From positions 62,001 to 126,000 of the forward strand of contig NZ_JACSPU010000004.1 in the NCBI RefSeq assembly GCF_014836985.1: DNA of 64,000 nucleotides, given 5' to 3'. The stretch's first letter is position 1. Every line of letters starts with the position of its first letter. The translations under genes and the position numbers were made by a program. Below the pieces are notes generated by a model. It searched no databases. It was not told the origin of the DNA and worked only from the letters and a program-made list of their open reading frames with translations. Below are positions 17,290 to 26,450 of this stretch, in pieces. Source of the DNA: Planococcus wigleyi (lineage in GTDB: Bacteria > Bacillota > Bacilli > Bacillales_A > Planococcaceae).

Positions 17290-18519
17290 ATGGCCGCACA
17301 GGCGCGAAAAAATCTATTGAATACGAAACAAAAGGTATTGGCATTTACTTTAACGTTATTGACCTTTGTGATGGGGACCAGCGAATTTGTCATCGTTGGG
17401 CTTTTGACAGAAGTCTCGACCGATTTGAATATCACATTGGCTACGGCAGGGACATTGATTTCAGGATTTGCGATAGCCTATGCCATCGGCACGCCGCTGC
17501 TTACGGCTTACGTCAGCCGGTTTCCCAAATATCCATTAATGCTTTTATTCATCATCATTTTTATCACCGGAAATATCATCAGCGCTTTGTCAGGCTCTTA
17601 TGAACTCCTGGTCTTGTCACGCATCTTAACAGCCGTCGTCAGCGGTGTGTTGATTGCCTTATCGATGAGCATCGCAAGCGACACCATGCCGGAAGCCAAG
17701 AAAGGGTCGATCATTGCCCTCATTTTTGCCGGATTCACCATTGCCAACGTTTTGGGGGTGCCTTTAGGGACGTTTATTGGGCAGCTCGGCAATTGGCAGC
17801 TGACTTTCTGGTTTACAGCGCTCTTGGGCGTCATCAGTCTGGTGATCAGCATTTTCATTATCCCGAAACACTTGCCGGTTGAAAAAGCATCCGCTAAAGA
17901 ACAGTTGAAATTACTGACGAATCCGCGGATGGTGTTGGCGTTCTTTATCCCGGCGTTCGCTATTGCGGGTACTTATACTGTCTATACCTATATCACACCG
18001 ATTCTGGAAGACGGATTGGGAATTCCGACAGCGTATATCAGCATAATACTTTTGGCGTACGGCGCGTTTTCCATCCTCAGCAATGTATTGGCAGGGAAAA
18101 TTGCCAGCCATAACGGCATCAGCAAATTGCGCTTTGTCTTTATCGTTCAAGCCATCATCTTAGGATCGCTGTTCTTTACCATGCAATCGACGGTTGCCGG
18201 ACTCGTCAGCATCCTATTGATGGCTATCATGATCTACGTCATGAACGCGACGATTCAGCTGTATTTGATGAATTTGGCGGCGGTGTATTTTCCGGCTGCC
18301 AAAGACTTCGCTTCGTCTTTAACGCCTGTGGCCGTCAATATCGGCATTGCACTGGGAGCGACACTCGGCGGATATGTCGTTGCACATGGCAGTTTGATTC
18401 ATCTATCCTGGGTGGGCGGACTTTGTGCACTGATTGCATCCGGTTTGTCGTTCATCAGTTACCGGTTGGATCAAAAAGAAGTAAACGTCAATGCTCCGGC
18501 GTATCAGGGGATAAAATAA
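17290..18519 (+). CDS. MFS drug/solute efflux transporter (DHA1 type)
   Basis: A 12-helix major facilitator of about 409 residues with the DHA1/AraJ-YdhP style start VMGTSEFVIVGLL and the gene order repressor-pump typical of inducible efflux. Motif A-like sequence lies between helices 2 and 3 in a reduced form (YVSRFPKYP), and motif C-like GFTIANVLGVPLGTFIG in helix 5 marks antiporters. GGAG at 17275-17278 supports ATG 17290; an overlapping GTG at 17278 is the other candidate. It probably exports a toxic compound that also inactivates the adjacent ArsR-family repressor; that link rests on the shared operator. Confidence 0.9.
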   Translation: MAAQARKNLLNTKQKVLAFTLTLLTFVMGTSEFVIVGLLTEVSTDLNITLATAGTLISGFAIAYAIGTPLLTAYVSRFPKYPLMLLFIIIFITGNIISALSGSYELLVLSRILTAVVSGVLIALSMSIASDTMPEAKKGSIIALIFAGFTIANVLGVPLGTFIGQLGNWQLTFWFTALLGVISLVISIFIIPKHLPVEKASAKEQLKLLTNPRMVLAFFIPAFAIAGTYTVYTYITPILEDGLGIPTAYISIILLAYGAFSILSNVLAGKIASHNGISKLRFVFIVQAIILGSLFFTMQSTVAGLVSILLMAIMIYVMNATIQLYLMNLAAVYFPAAKDFASSLTPVAVNIGIALGATLGGYVVAHGSLIHLSWVGGLCALIASGLSFISYRLDQKEVNVNAPAYQGIK

Positions 18520-18530
18520 TAATTCAAATG

Positions 18531-18560
18531 AACATCCAGCAGTTGGCTGGGTGTTTTTTT
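18531..18560 (+). terminator. Terminator after MFS gene
   Basis: aacatccagc/gctgggtgtt stem with G-T pairs, five-base loop, seven Ts. Confidence 0.88.
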
Positions 18561-18671
18561 ATGCTGTTTCTAAGAGATTCGTTGAAACGGATGACTCAAT
18601 CGCCCGTATACTTATAAAGTGCTTTTTTAATCGCCTTTAAATAACCCTTTATAATTAGGAGAGTGGCCAAT

Positions 18672-19133
18672 ATGTCATCCATCGCATTTCTGGCTTCATT
18701 ACGGCCATTTGCCATTCCGCAAGAAATGCAGGACAAGCAAGACCAAACTGACTTTAAAAAAGAAGAGGAGTTTCTGTCTTTTTCTATTCAACCCCTAGAT
18801 GATTATTGGCTTGAAGAAACCGGAGGATTGTTTACGCTTCCTTATTTGTATGAAGCTTACGGGTTGGAACATGAGGATTTTTTGCTGTATCTTGAAAAAT
18901 ACATGGAAACAGGTGACGTGTTGGAAATATACAGCGTCCCTAATCAGCATGGATTCAGCAAATACAAGCAAAAACTATTGGAGCGGCCGGAACCGATCCA
19001 TATAAATGTAGGGAGCCATACATACCGGGACTCATCCGGCTTGTATCAATTGACACATGACAACTGGGTGACCGAATTAAGCCATCGACTTTATCTTTCA
19101 GAGCCTAGCATTACGACATTCGTAAAATATTGA
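18672..19133 (+). CDS. Protein of unknown function, 153 aa
   Basis: AGGAGAG lies 8 bases before ATG 18672; an in-frame GTG at 18663 sits inside the ribosome site. The protein is acidic and soluble. Its first 40 residues are rich in Gln, Asp and Lys and look flexible; the rest alternates aromatic-rich strands and helices (LPYLYEAYGLEHEDFLLYLEKYM). No catalytic motif or known family is seen. A lipoprotein gene follows 25 bases after its stop on the same strand, so the two are probably co-transcribed. Confidence 0.7.
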   Translation: MSSIAFLASLRPFAIPQEMQDKQDQTDFKKEEEFLSFSIQPLDDYWLEETGGLFTLPYLYEAYGLEHEDFLLYLEKYMETGDVLEIYSVPNQHGFSKYKQKLLERPEPIHINVGSHTYRDSSGLYQLTHDNWVTELSHRLYLSEPSITTFVKY

Positions 19134-19158
19134 GCTATAAGGTCTGGAGGCGCCGTAT

Positions 19159-19488
19159 ATGAAGAGAATTTTTTCTATCGTCATGCTGAGTTTGATGCTA
19201 GCTGCTTGCAGCGAAGAAACCGGAAGCTACGCGATGATTGTCGTAATGAATGACAGTGAGTATGGAGGCACGGAAGAAACGCTCGATGGCTATGAGATGG
19301 ATAAAATAATAGGGACAATCACAAAGAAAGTTCCTGCTGACGTTTTCCCAGCAAATAATCAATCCAATGTTTTTGAAGCAGGAACGACTGTTTATTCTGT
19401 GAAGGGCGAAAACGCGTTTGTTATTGCTGAAGAACCAGACGGCCAAAAGCATTTGATGCAGCGTGCGCCAAGTGCCAATAACAAATAG
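19159..19488 (+). CDS. Small lipoprotein, 109 aa
   Basis: The signal peptide MKRIFSIVMLSLMLAAC ends in a canonical lipobox (LAAC), so the mature protein begins at Cys17 and is lipid-anchored on the outer membrane face. The mature region is short and beta-rich (YAMIVVMND, TVYSVKGENAFVIAEE) and resembles small Bacillus lipoproteins of the YfjS/DUF-type group, without a firm match. TGGAGG precedes the ATG. It is probably the second gene of a two-gene unit. Confidence 0.8.
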   Translation: MKRIFSIVMLSLMLAACSEETGSYAMIVVMNDSEYGGTEETLDGYEMDKIIGTITKKVPADVFPANNQSNVFEAGTTVYSVKGENAFVIAEEPDGQKHLMQRAPSANNK

Positions 19489-20080
19489 ATTGAAACGGAA
19501 CAGATACAACTGGACTAGATGAGCGGTTAGTATGCCTGTAGATGTTTGGGAGCAATTGAGCAGCATGTGCTGAAAGTTGCCGGGTTTAAACAAGCGATAC
19601 CAACATTGAGTACCGCTAACTGATTTACAACGGATGATTGCATAGGGGATATTTGGAGTAATGGATGCGTGGGATCCGTTAAGTTTGAAAGACTATGTAA
19701 TATGTACAAGGATGGCAAAGACAGAAGAAGAGCCGGTAGCGAAAAAGCCTCTTTTCTTGAATTTCAATTTAAGTAGACATAATATAAATTATCGGAAGTA
19801 ACGTTTCACTAATTAAGTATACTCATGACAGTGAGACGAAATGGATTTTTTCATAGAAACGAGCCGTTTTTGGCTTTTTTCAAGGATTTCAGCTTTTGTG
19901 TGTTTTCTGCGCATGTTTGAACATCTTTTTAATTTTACGTGTTGAATTTGTATGCTGAAGAATTTTTTTATTTCCATAAAAATTCTTCAGCAAATTTTGT
20001 TTCTACAGATCCAGTTACAACGATTGAAATGAAAATTATCATCTCACGAACTTTATGAAACTTTGATTACACGTCAATCG
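19489..20080. other. 590-base gap with hairpin and possible gene remnant
   Basis: No intact gene. A 46-residue frame from ATG 19661 to 19801 contains AWDPLSLKDY, faintly like the N-terminal AWDP motif of DUF1871 proteins, but the ribosome site is misplaced and the upstream frame is broken, so this may be a remnant. A strong hairpin lies at 19953-19992. The rest is AT-rich. Confidence 0.35.
19953..19992. terminator. Hairpin, possible bidirectional terminator
   Basis: A 15-bp perfect stem (tgctgaagaattttt and its complement) around a 10-base loop, with T- or A-rich inner arms. It could end the lipoprotein transcript and the convergent VOC gene. Confidence 0.55.
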
Positions 20081-20467
20081 TCACATCACCAGCAAATTCC
20101 ATCGGTGTCCGTCCATATCTGCAAATGCTGCACCGTAAAATCCATTCTGTTCCGCCGGCTCACTGAATACGAATCCGCCTGCTTGTTTCACTTTGCCGAT
20201 CGTCTCATCAAGTTCTTCTTTTGTATCCACTGATATTGAAAACAATGCTTCCGTCGACTGATTGGTATCCGTTAATGCATTGAGCGAATAGCTTTTAAAC
20301 CGCTCCTCCAAAACCAACATGACATGCACTTGATGAACCCCGACGACCATTCCAACCATTTCATTGCCGGCTTGTCCTGGCTCCATGACGTTAAACCCAA
20401 CCGCACTGAAAAACTCCCGGGATCTCTCTAAATCTTTGACTGGCAGATTGATCCACAATTCCTTCAC
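20081..20467 (-). CDS. VOC-family (glyoxalase-like) protein
   Basis: A 128-residue vicinal oxygen chelate protein made of two beta-alpha-beta-beta-beta units. The first begins LWINLPVKDLERSREFFSAVGF and the second TIGKVKQAGGFVFSEPAEQNGFYGAAFADMDGHRWNLL, the classic YqjT/PhnB-style signature. Metal ligands are not fully conserved by eye (the DGHRW histidine is present), so it may bind rather than turn over its substrate. The start is GTG 20467 with CAGGTGA upstream. Single gene. Confidence 0.85.
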   Translation of the reverse strand: MKELWINLPVKDLERSREFFSAVGFNVMEPGQAGNEMVGMVVGVHQVHVMLVLEERFKSYSLNALTDTNQSTEALFSISVDTKEELDETIGKVKQAGGFVFSEPAEQNGFYGAAFADMDGHRWNLLVM

Positions 20468-20825
20468 GATTTCTCACCTGCTTTCTTTATTTAAAGAATC
20501 ACTTACTTACGGGATAACCGCATTTATTACCTTGATTTTATTCCATTTATCTGAATATTCATACCATAAACACCTCTTTTCACGATTTTCCAATAAAAAT
20601 ACACCTATAAAACCGTATTGATTTGCTGTAGCTGATAACTATATGTACGATTTCAATTCATTCCTTGAACGGTTCCACAGCTTTTACTGACCTTCCCCAC
20701 TCCTTTACGTATCTGGAACCCAGAAACGGTCGCAAAAAGCAGGAGTCAAAGGTTAAAATAGATGACGTGCACTCACCTATCTTGCTTAGTTGAATATCCA
20801 CTTACCCATTAAAGGAGCAATCATT
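20468..20825. other. Intergenic gap, nothing identified
   Basis: About 360 bases between two divergent genes. Short T- and A-rich tracts only; no inverted repeat with a terminator tail, no RNA motif and no frame with a ribosome site that I can support. Confidence 0.4.
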
Positions 20826-21362
20826 ATGAAAAAAGGCACTCTGGTCTACTTAAGGGCCATCAAAGACGAAGACATGGAAAGCATATACCGCTCATGCCAA
20901 GATGAAGAACTCTTATACATGACAGGCACCCGCACTTCTTTCACATTTGATCAAATCCGTGAAAGCTATAAACGGTTCAGCCAAGATCCGAGCCGCCGCG
21001 ACTTTGCGATCTGCTCCCTGGAGTCAGGTGAAACGATCGGAGATCTGGCCATACTGGACATAGACTTGCACAACAAAAAAGCTGGATTCCGGATCGCCTT
21101 GCACAGCAAGGATACGTGGAACAAAGGCTATGGCACGGAAGCCACCCAGCTGGCACTGGCTTTTACGTTTGAAGAACTCCAGCTTAACCGCCTGGAATTA
21201 GAAGTGTATTCCCATAATGTACGGGGAATAAAAGCATACGAAAAAGCAGGTTTTAAAAAGGAAGGCACATTGCGGCAATCCCTTTACTGGAATCACCGCT
21301 ATTCCGATGAAATCCTGATGGGCATGCTTCGGGCAGATTATGACAACCGCAAACAGTTCTAG
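20826..21362 (+). CDS. GNAT acetyltransferase (RimJ/RimL type)
   Basis: A 178-residue Gcn5-related N-acetyltransferase of the RimL/SpeG-like branch. The start VYLRAIKDEDMESIYR is typical, the acetyl-CoA loop is WNKGYGTEATQLAL (motif A, R/Q-x-x-G-x-G/A form), and motif B is NRLELEVYSHNVRGIKAYEKAGF. Acceptor unknown (ribosomal protein, polyamine or antibiotic). AAAGGAG precedes ATG 20826; the ATG at 20790 has no ribosome site. It is followed by a bidirectional terminator. Confidence 0.9.
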   Translation: MKKGTLVYLRAIKDEDMESIYRSCQDEELLYMTGTRTSFTFDQIRESYKRFSQDPSRRDFAICSLESGETIGDLAILDIDLHNKKAGFRIALHSKDTWNKGYGTEATQLALAFTFEELQLNRLELEVYSHNVRGIKAYEKAGFKKEGTLRQSLYWNHRYSDEILMGMLRADYDNRKQF

Positions 21363-21399
21363 CACTCTTCGCCAGCAAATATTTTCTTTTAGTATTCTT

Positions 21400-21438
21400 C
21401 GCCACAAGAATTTCCTATCAATTCTTGTGGCGTTTTTT
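21400..21438. terminator. Terminator after GNAT gene
   Basis: cgccacaagaatt/aattcttgtggcg perfect 13-bp stem with a seven-base loop and six Ts. Confidence 0.95.
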
Positions 21439-21523
21439 AATTTCTTTTAAATTTTACCGGTATTATACAGAAATACTTATTAATTCTTGTTATACTAAAA
21501 GAAAATGGAAATGAGCGATTCTT

Positions 21524-22354
21524 TTGTCGAAAGCCACGGAAATAAATACAGATCCTCTCTTCTTTTATACAGTTGAACCTTTTGAAAGTACTCATGGACA
21601 ATCTCTTAACCAGCCGCTCCACCGGCATTCCGAAACCGTAGAATTGCTGTTGGTGCTTGAAGGCACTGTGCACTGTCGTCTAGAAGGAAAAAGCTGCAAA
21701 GCTCCTGCTGGCAGCGTACTAGTCATTCCGCCTGGAACCTGGCATGAGCTGAGGTATCCAGCCTCTAAACAGCAAAGCGGATACCGACTGGCTTTTAGTG
21801 GGTACACTCTCCTTGCCCCTTCCTTTTCTGACTGGCCCCCTGTTATTCCAATCAGCGACCTGCACACGCTTAAAGCCCTGTTTGTCCGTCTGCAAAAAGA
21901 AAAAACGCAGCCGCATGCAGAACAAGCGGTGCGTCACTTGATCGGCCTGATACTGGCACTGATCAGCCGATCCATGGAAAACCGCAAGGCGACTGCACTC
22001 CATAACCGGGAACATACCATCCAGGAAATCAAACTCTATATGGAAGAAAACCATAGCCGCTCCTTGACGCTCAAGGACATCGCCGGCCGTTTCAACTTGA
22101 ACAAATATCAGCTGGCTCGCACTTTCCAGCAAGTAACGGGCATCAGCCCCCTTCAATACCTCATCTCTTGCCGTATGGACGCAGCGAGGCAACTTCTCGT
22201 CGCCACCGATATGCCGGTTGCTGAAGTGGCCCAGGCGACCGGCTACAAAAGCGCCACTCAATTCCAAGCAGCGTTTAAAAAAGCAGTCGGTAAGACTCCT
22301 CGACAATATCGCATCGCCTGTAAAACCGCTGACCGAATCGAGGAAATTAAATAA
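21524..22354 (+). CDS. AraC-family regulator with cupin sensor domain
   Basis: A 276-residue regulator. The N-terminal cupin (about 20-110) has HRHSETVELLLVLEG and SVLVIPPGTWHEL, a sugar- or small-molecule-binding barrel. The C-terminal AraC domain has two helix-turn-helix units, LKDIAGRFNLNKYQLARTFQ and VAEVAQATGYKSATQFQAAFKK, with the conserved G.TP..YR end. The start is TTG 21524; the ribosome site is weak (GGAAATGAG), so a slightly different start is possible. No obvious target is adjacent: the next gene is a c-di-GMP enzyme 122 bases downstream. Confidence 0.9.
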   Translation: MSKATEINTDPLFFYTVEPFESTHGQSLNQPLHRHSETVELLLVLEGTVHCRLEGKSCKAPAGSVLVIPPGTWHELRYPASKQQSGYRLAFSGYTLLAPSFSDWPPVIPISDLHTLKALFVRLQKEKTQPHAEQAVRHLIGLILALISRSMENRKATALHNREHTIQEIKLYMEENHSRSLTLKDIAGRFNLNKYQLARTFQQVTGISPLQYLISCRMDAARQLLVATDMPVAEVAQATGYKSATQFQAAFKKAVGKTPRQYRIACKTADRIEEIK

Positions 22355-22476
22355 AAAATGGAATTTCTTTGAAAACTGCTTTATCATAAATAACAAGAAA
22401 TTATATTTTGGAATTGTACACCAGCGAATTTGCAGATATTATTGGTCATCAGTTTAAATTTTGGAGGAACAAATCA

Positions 22477-24588
22477 ATGAAAAATGATGGCAAAAACAGC
22501 GACAACGAAGCGGTCCCAGACCTTTCTTCTTTAAATGGCTTACTCTATAAAGACTTGTTTGATGGCATGATTCAGCAAGCGCCCGTCGGCATGTATATAT
22601 TAACTGGCTGGTCTTACAGCTATGTCAATCAGCACTTTTGTGAACTCATCGGCTACAGTGAAAAAGAGTTGTTGAACGGGGACGTCACGTTACCGGACCT
22701 TGTACATTCGGAAGACCTGCCCATTATCCGGACACGGGTAGTGGCGGATACCGGTTCGCTGGATGCCTATGCGCGTTACCGGCTCCGCGTATACAAACGC
22801 AGCGGAGAAATGATGCATGTGGAAGTCCATTCAACCAAGAAAAGGCTCCATGGACAAGACGTCCTGTTTGGAACCGTCATAGACGTCACCGCAGAAATCA
22901 CAGCTGCCCTGCGTTTAACGGAAAATGAAGAAAGGCTAAATTCCCTGTTCGCTTATAATCCGGATGCGGTCTTCACTTTCGATTTGGAAGGGAATTTTAT
23001 TACAGCCAATCCAGGATGTGAAACCCTGTCCGGCTATTCAATCCCGGAACTGCTTCAATTGTCTTTTATTCCATTGATTGTTTCAGAAGATTTGCCAGTG
23101 GCCCTCCTTCATTTTGGCAACGCCTTGCGCGGAGTTGCCGAAACTTATGAACTCACCATCACTCGTAAAGATGGCGAAAAACGGAACCTCTTGGTGACCA
23201 ACTTCCCCATGAAGTCGGGTGGACAGATTGTCGGCGCCTATGGCATTGCGAAAGACGTCACCGATGCGGCCAACCATAAGAACCTGTTGGAAGAATTGGT
23301 GTTTTTCGATCCATTGACGCGCTTGCCCAACCGCAAATTATTTGAAGACCGGCTGAAACAGGCAATTGAAGCGTCACTTCCCCATGAACCTCAACCGACG
23401 GTGCTGTTCTTGAACCTGGATCGCTTCAAATTCATCAACGATTCGTTCGGCCACCGCTTCGGCGATGCGTTTTTGAAAGAAATTGCCCAGCGTCTGTTGG
23501 CAACTGTAGACAGCCCGAATACGGTGGGACGATTTGTCGGAGATGAATTCGCGGTGCTGTTGCCGAATCACGCAAAAGAGCGGGTTTTCCATCTGGCGGA
23601 ACGCTTGAACGAGTCGTTGGCGGAACCTTTTGAAGTGTTGGGCCATTCCGTGTCCATCTCCGCAAGCGTGGGCATCGCTTTCAGTTGTGGCTCGAAAGAA
23701 AGTGTGGAAGGCCTGATCAAGAAAGCGGACACGGCCATGTACTATACCAAAAAACACAAAACCCATAACTACGCGGTTTATTCCGAAGAACTGGATCAAC
23801 GGTCCGCTTACAAATTGAGCATCGAGCGGGAACTGAAAACGGCCATCGCCAAACAGCAATTGGTTCTCTATTATCAGCCGATCGTCGCGTTGCCCAACAC
23901 CAAACTGAGCGCAATGGAAGCGTTGATCCGCTGGAACCACCCGGATCTCGGCATGGTGCCTCCTGATCACTTTATTCCCGTATCCGAGGAAAGCGGCCAG
24001 ATTGTCGCCATCGGCCGTTGGGTCCTCTATACCGCCTGCCTGCAGAACAAAGCCTGGCAAGATCAGGGACACCCTCCCATCAAAATTTGCGTCAACATTT
24101 CCACCATCCAACTGCATCAGCCGAATTTTGTCCAAACGGTCAAATCCGTTTTGGAAGAAACCGGACTGGATGCCAAGTGGCTGGAACTGGAAGTGACGGA
24201 AAGCATTTTACTGGAAGAGACGGACTCCTTGAAACAAAGCCTCTGCGCTTTGAAAGAACTGGGCATTTCCTTGTCCATAGATGATTTTGGGACGGGGTAC
24301 ACGTCCCTCAGTTATTTGCGCCAGTTTTCATTTGACCGCATCAAAATCGACCGCAGCTTTATCGAAGACATCAACAATGAACTGAAAGGCAAAGCGATCA
24401 CGTCCACTATCATTTCACTGGCGCATCGATTGGGCATGGCAGTGGTGGCTGAAGGCATTGAAGACGAAGCCCAGTTGGCATTCCTGCAAAGCGAACGGTG
24501 CAATGAGGGCCAAGGGTATTACTTTAGCCGGCCGCTGCCCGCAGAATTGCATGATTTGCCTCGTCTGTTCAATCCATCCCGTATTTGA
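22477..24588 (+). CDS. PAS-PAS-GGDEF-EAL cyclic di-GMP protein
   Basis: A 703-residue cytoplasmic signalling protein. Two PAS domains (about 25-150 and 155-280) precede a GGDEF domain whose signature reads VGDEF instead of GGDEF and which has no RxxD inhibitory site in front of it. The EAL domain looks complete: EALIRW, VNIS, ELEVTES, IDDFGTGYTSL, KIDRSFI and AEGIED are all present. I infer an active phosphodiesterase with a reduced or regulatory (GTP-sensing) GGDEF part. TTGGAGGAAC places the start at ATG 22477, not at an upstream TTG. Confidence 0.93.
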   Translation: MKNDGKNSDNEAVPDLSSLNGLLYKDLFDGMIQQAPVGMYILTGWSYSYVNQHFCELIGYSEKELLNGDVTLPDLVHSEDLPIIRTRVVADTGSLDAYARYRLRVYKRSGEMMHVEVHSTKKRLHGQDVLFGTVIDVTAEITAALRLTENEERLNSLFAYNPDAVFTFDLEGNFITANPGCETLSGYSIPELLQLSFIPLIVSEDLPVALLHFGNALRGVAETYELTITRKDGEKRNLLVTNFPMKSGGQIVGAYGIAKDVTDAANHKNLLEELVFFDPLTRLPNRKLFEDRLKQAIEASLPHEPQPTVLFLNLDRFKFINDSFGHRFGDAFLKEIAQRLLATVDSPNTVGRFVGDEFAVLLPNHAKERVFHLAERLNESLAEPFEVLGHSVSISASVGIAFSCGSKESVEGLIKKADTAMYYTKKHKTHNYAVYSEELDQRSAYKLSIERELKTAIAKQQLVLYYQPIVALPNTKLSAMEALIRWNHPDLGMVPPDHFIPVSEESGQIVAIGRWVLYTACLQNKAWQDQGHPPIKICVNISTIQLHQPNFVQTVKSVLEETGLDAKWLELEVTESILLEETDSLKQSLCALKELGISLSIDDFGTGYTSLSYLRQFSFDRIKIDRSFIEDINNELKGKAITSTIISLAHRLGMAVVAEGIEDEAQLAFLQSERCNEGQGYYFSRPLPAELHDLPRLFNPSRI

Positions 24589-24660
24589 GTGACATTGACG
24601 AATCGATCGAACCTCTACATTGCCAGTGATAGAAGAACATGAAATGAGGTCGCACAACCG

Positions 24661-24698
24661 AAAAGGCAGCCTGCTATTTTTCAGCGGGCTGCCTTTTT
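24661..24698. terminator. Bidirectional terminator
   Basis: aaaaggcagcctgct pairs with agcgggctgccttttt around a T-rich loop. It lies between the convergent c-di-GMP and pyruvate oxidase genes. Confidence 0.9.
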
Positions 24699-24716
24699 TT
24701 ATGGATTCCTTCCTGT

Positions 24717-26318
24717 TCAGGAAGGCGGGTCACTGTCTTCGACATACACGTCGATGACTACCGGGATGAGGCTGTTTTTGGCTTTGGCCAATGCGTCTTT
24801 CAGTTCAAACCGTGTTTTTGCCGTGTAGCCTTCCCCTCCACAGGCACGGGCGAATGCCGCAAAGTCGATGTTCGCCAACTCGACTTGTGTCGCTTCATTG
24901 CCCATTTCTTCCTGTTCGTGTTCGATCAGCTGGATTTTCTGGTTGTTGAAGATGACGAGAATCATCGGCAACCGGTATTTGACGGCGGTGACGAAGTCCT
25001 GCATCCCCATCGAAAAGCCGCCATCCCCAAGTAAAGATACGACTTGCTTGTCCGGGTAGGCGAGTTTGCCGGCAATGGCACCCGGCAGCCCGCAGCCCAT
25101 GGTCGCAAGCCATGCCGACACGACAAGCTGCTGGTCCGTCAGCTGCAAATAACGCGCACTCCACAACGTGACACTGCCGACGTCCAAAGACACCACCGCG
25201 TCCCGCTCCAGGATTTCCTGGACTTCTGCGATGACGTGCTGCGGCTGCAGCTGTTCGGTGACTGACGCCATGTCGTCTTGCAGGGTCTTGTGCCACTCGG
25301 CCCGTTTTTCCTGGAACTTCAAGAGGAACCCGTCATCTTTGTCTTTCAGATTGGCGGTCAGCCAGGCGGCAGCCGGAGCCAATTCACCGACCAGCCCGAC
25401 CAACACCGGATAATACTTGCCGATCACTTTTGGGTCAATATCGATTTGGATGGCCGGCACGTCATCCGGCAAATACTCCCGGTACGGAAACGCGGTGCCT
25501 GCCAGTATCAACAGGTCCGCTTCTTTCATGGCCTGTTCCGACGGTTCTGTGCCCAGCTGCCCCAATTGGCCGAGGTTATGCGGATGATTATCCGGAATGA
25601 TGCCTTTTGCCGGAAACGATGCGATGAGCGGCGCTTTCAGCTTTTCAGCGAATGCCAGCACTTCGGCTCTGGCGTGGGCCGCGCCTTTTCCTGCCAGAAT
25701 GACAGGTTTCTTCGACGCCCTCAATAAACGCAGGGCATCCTGCAGGTCTTCTTCATGGGCACGGATGGTCGGCATGGCATACGCAGAAGACGTCAGCACT
25801 TTGTCGCGTTTGATTTTGGTGCCGAACAAGTCATCAGAGACGATCAGCACCGCCGGCCCTTTTTCGGCGTAAGCGGTCCGGATGGCTTGATTCAGCATGT
25901 CCGGCAGCTGTTCCGCGTTTTGGACGCGGCGGTTATAGACGGCCACTTCTTCAAACAGCGACTCCATTTTCAGTTCCTGGAAACTGTCGGTGCCGACGAG
26001 GTCACTGCTGACTTGCCCGACAATCGCCAGCACCGGTGTTTTGTCTTTTTGGGCGTCGTACAGGCCGTTTTGCAGATGCACCGCTCCAGGACCGGCAATG
26101 GACAGGCAAACGCCGATTCTACCGGTTAATTTGGAATACGCAGACGCCGCAAGCGCCCCGGTTTCTTCGTGCCGGATCTGGATAAAGCGGATGGCTTCTT
26201 CTTTTCGCAGTTCTTCCATAAATTCATTGATGGAGTCTCCCGGCATCCCGTAGATATGGTCGACATCCCACTCCTTCAGCAACTCAACGACATAGCTTCC
26301 TGCTGTCCTGTCAAACAT
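24717..26318 (-). CDS. Pyruvate oxidase-like ThDP enzyme (YdaP-like)
   Basis: A 533-residue thiamin-diphosphate enzyme in three domains. The N-terminal Pyr domain has YGMPGDSINEF, the catalytic glutamate in RHEETGALAA, and GPGAVHLQNGLYDAQ. The middle domain has ILAGKGAAHA and LLILAGTAFPY. The PP domain has the ThDP/Mg motif LGDGGFSMGMQDF...FNNQK. The combination and the RHEE context match pyruvate oxidases of the PoxB/YdaP group rather than acetolactate synthase; it is somewhat shorter than I remember for YdaP. Of two near ATGs, 26318 has the better spacing to GAGGG; 26324 would add two residues. A sigmaB-like promoter lies upstream. Confidence 0.88.
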   Translation of the reverse strand: MFDRTAGSYVVELLKEWDVDHIYGMPGDSINEFMEELRKEEAIRFIQIRHEETGALAASAYSKLTGRIGVCLSIAGPGAVHLQNGLYDAQKDKTPVLAIVGQVSSDLVGTDSFQELKMESLFEEVAVYNRRVQNAEQLPDMLNQAIRTAYAEKGPAVLIVSDDLFGTKIKRDKVLTSSAYAMPTIRAHEEDLQDALRLLRASKKPVILAGKGAAHARAEVLAFAEKLKAPLIASFPAKGIIPDNHPHNLGQLGQLGTEPSEQAMKEADLLILAGTAFPYREYLPDDVPAIQIDIDPKVIGKYYPVLVGLVGELAPAAAWLTANLKDKDDGFLLKFQEKRAEWHKTLQDDMASVTEQLQPQHVIAEVQEILERDAVVSLDVGSVTLWSARYLQLTDQQLVVSAWLATMGCGLPGAIAGKLAYPDKQVVSLLGDGGFSMGMQDFVTAVKYRLPMILVIFNNQKIQLIEHEQEEMGNEATQVELANIDFAAFARACGGEGYTAKTRFELKDALAKAKNSLIPVVIDVYVEDSDPPS

Positions 26319-26368
26319 GGACATCCCTCGCTTTCAACAATTGGGGCGCAACCCCTTTTCTCTTGCAC

Positions 26369-26394
26369 ATACCTCTAGCCGGGAAGAGTTAAAC
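26369..26394 (-). promoter_or_regulatory. SigmaB-like promoter of pyruvate oxidase gene
   Basis: On the minus strand GTTTAA (26394-26389) is perfect, the spacer is 14 bases and AGGTAT (26374-26369) differs from GGGTAT by one base. B. subtilis ydaP is, to my knowledge, a sigmaB-dependent general stress gene, which fits. Confidence 0.65.
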
Positions 26395-26400
26395 GTCAGG

Positions 26401-26442
26401 CATGAAAAAAGCGCACCCTTTGCCACTTGCCAGCAATGGAGC
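26401..26442 (-). terminator. Possible terminator of small membrane gene
   Basis: On the minus strand aagcgc...gcgctttttt forms a six-bp stem with a large loop and a T run. Moderate quality. Confidence 0.45.
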
Positions 26443-26450
26443 GCTTGGAC

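Noticed and set aside
19527..19718. 63-residue minus-strand frame in the 19.5-20.1 kb gap
   Set aside because: No ribosome site and no protein-like pattern; it is a chance frame opposite a possible gene remnant.
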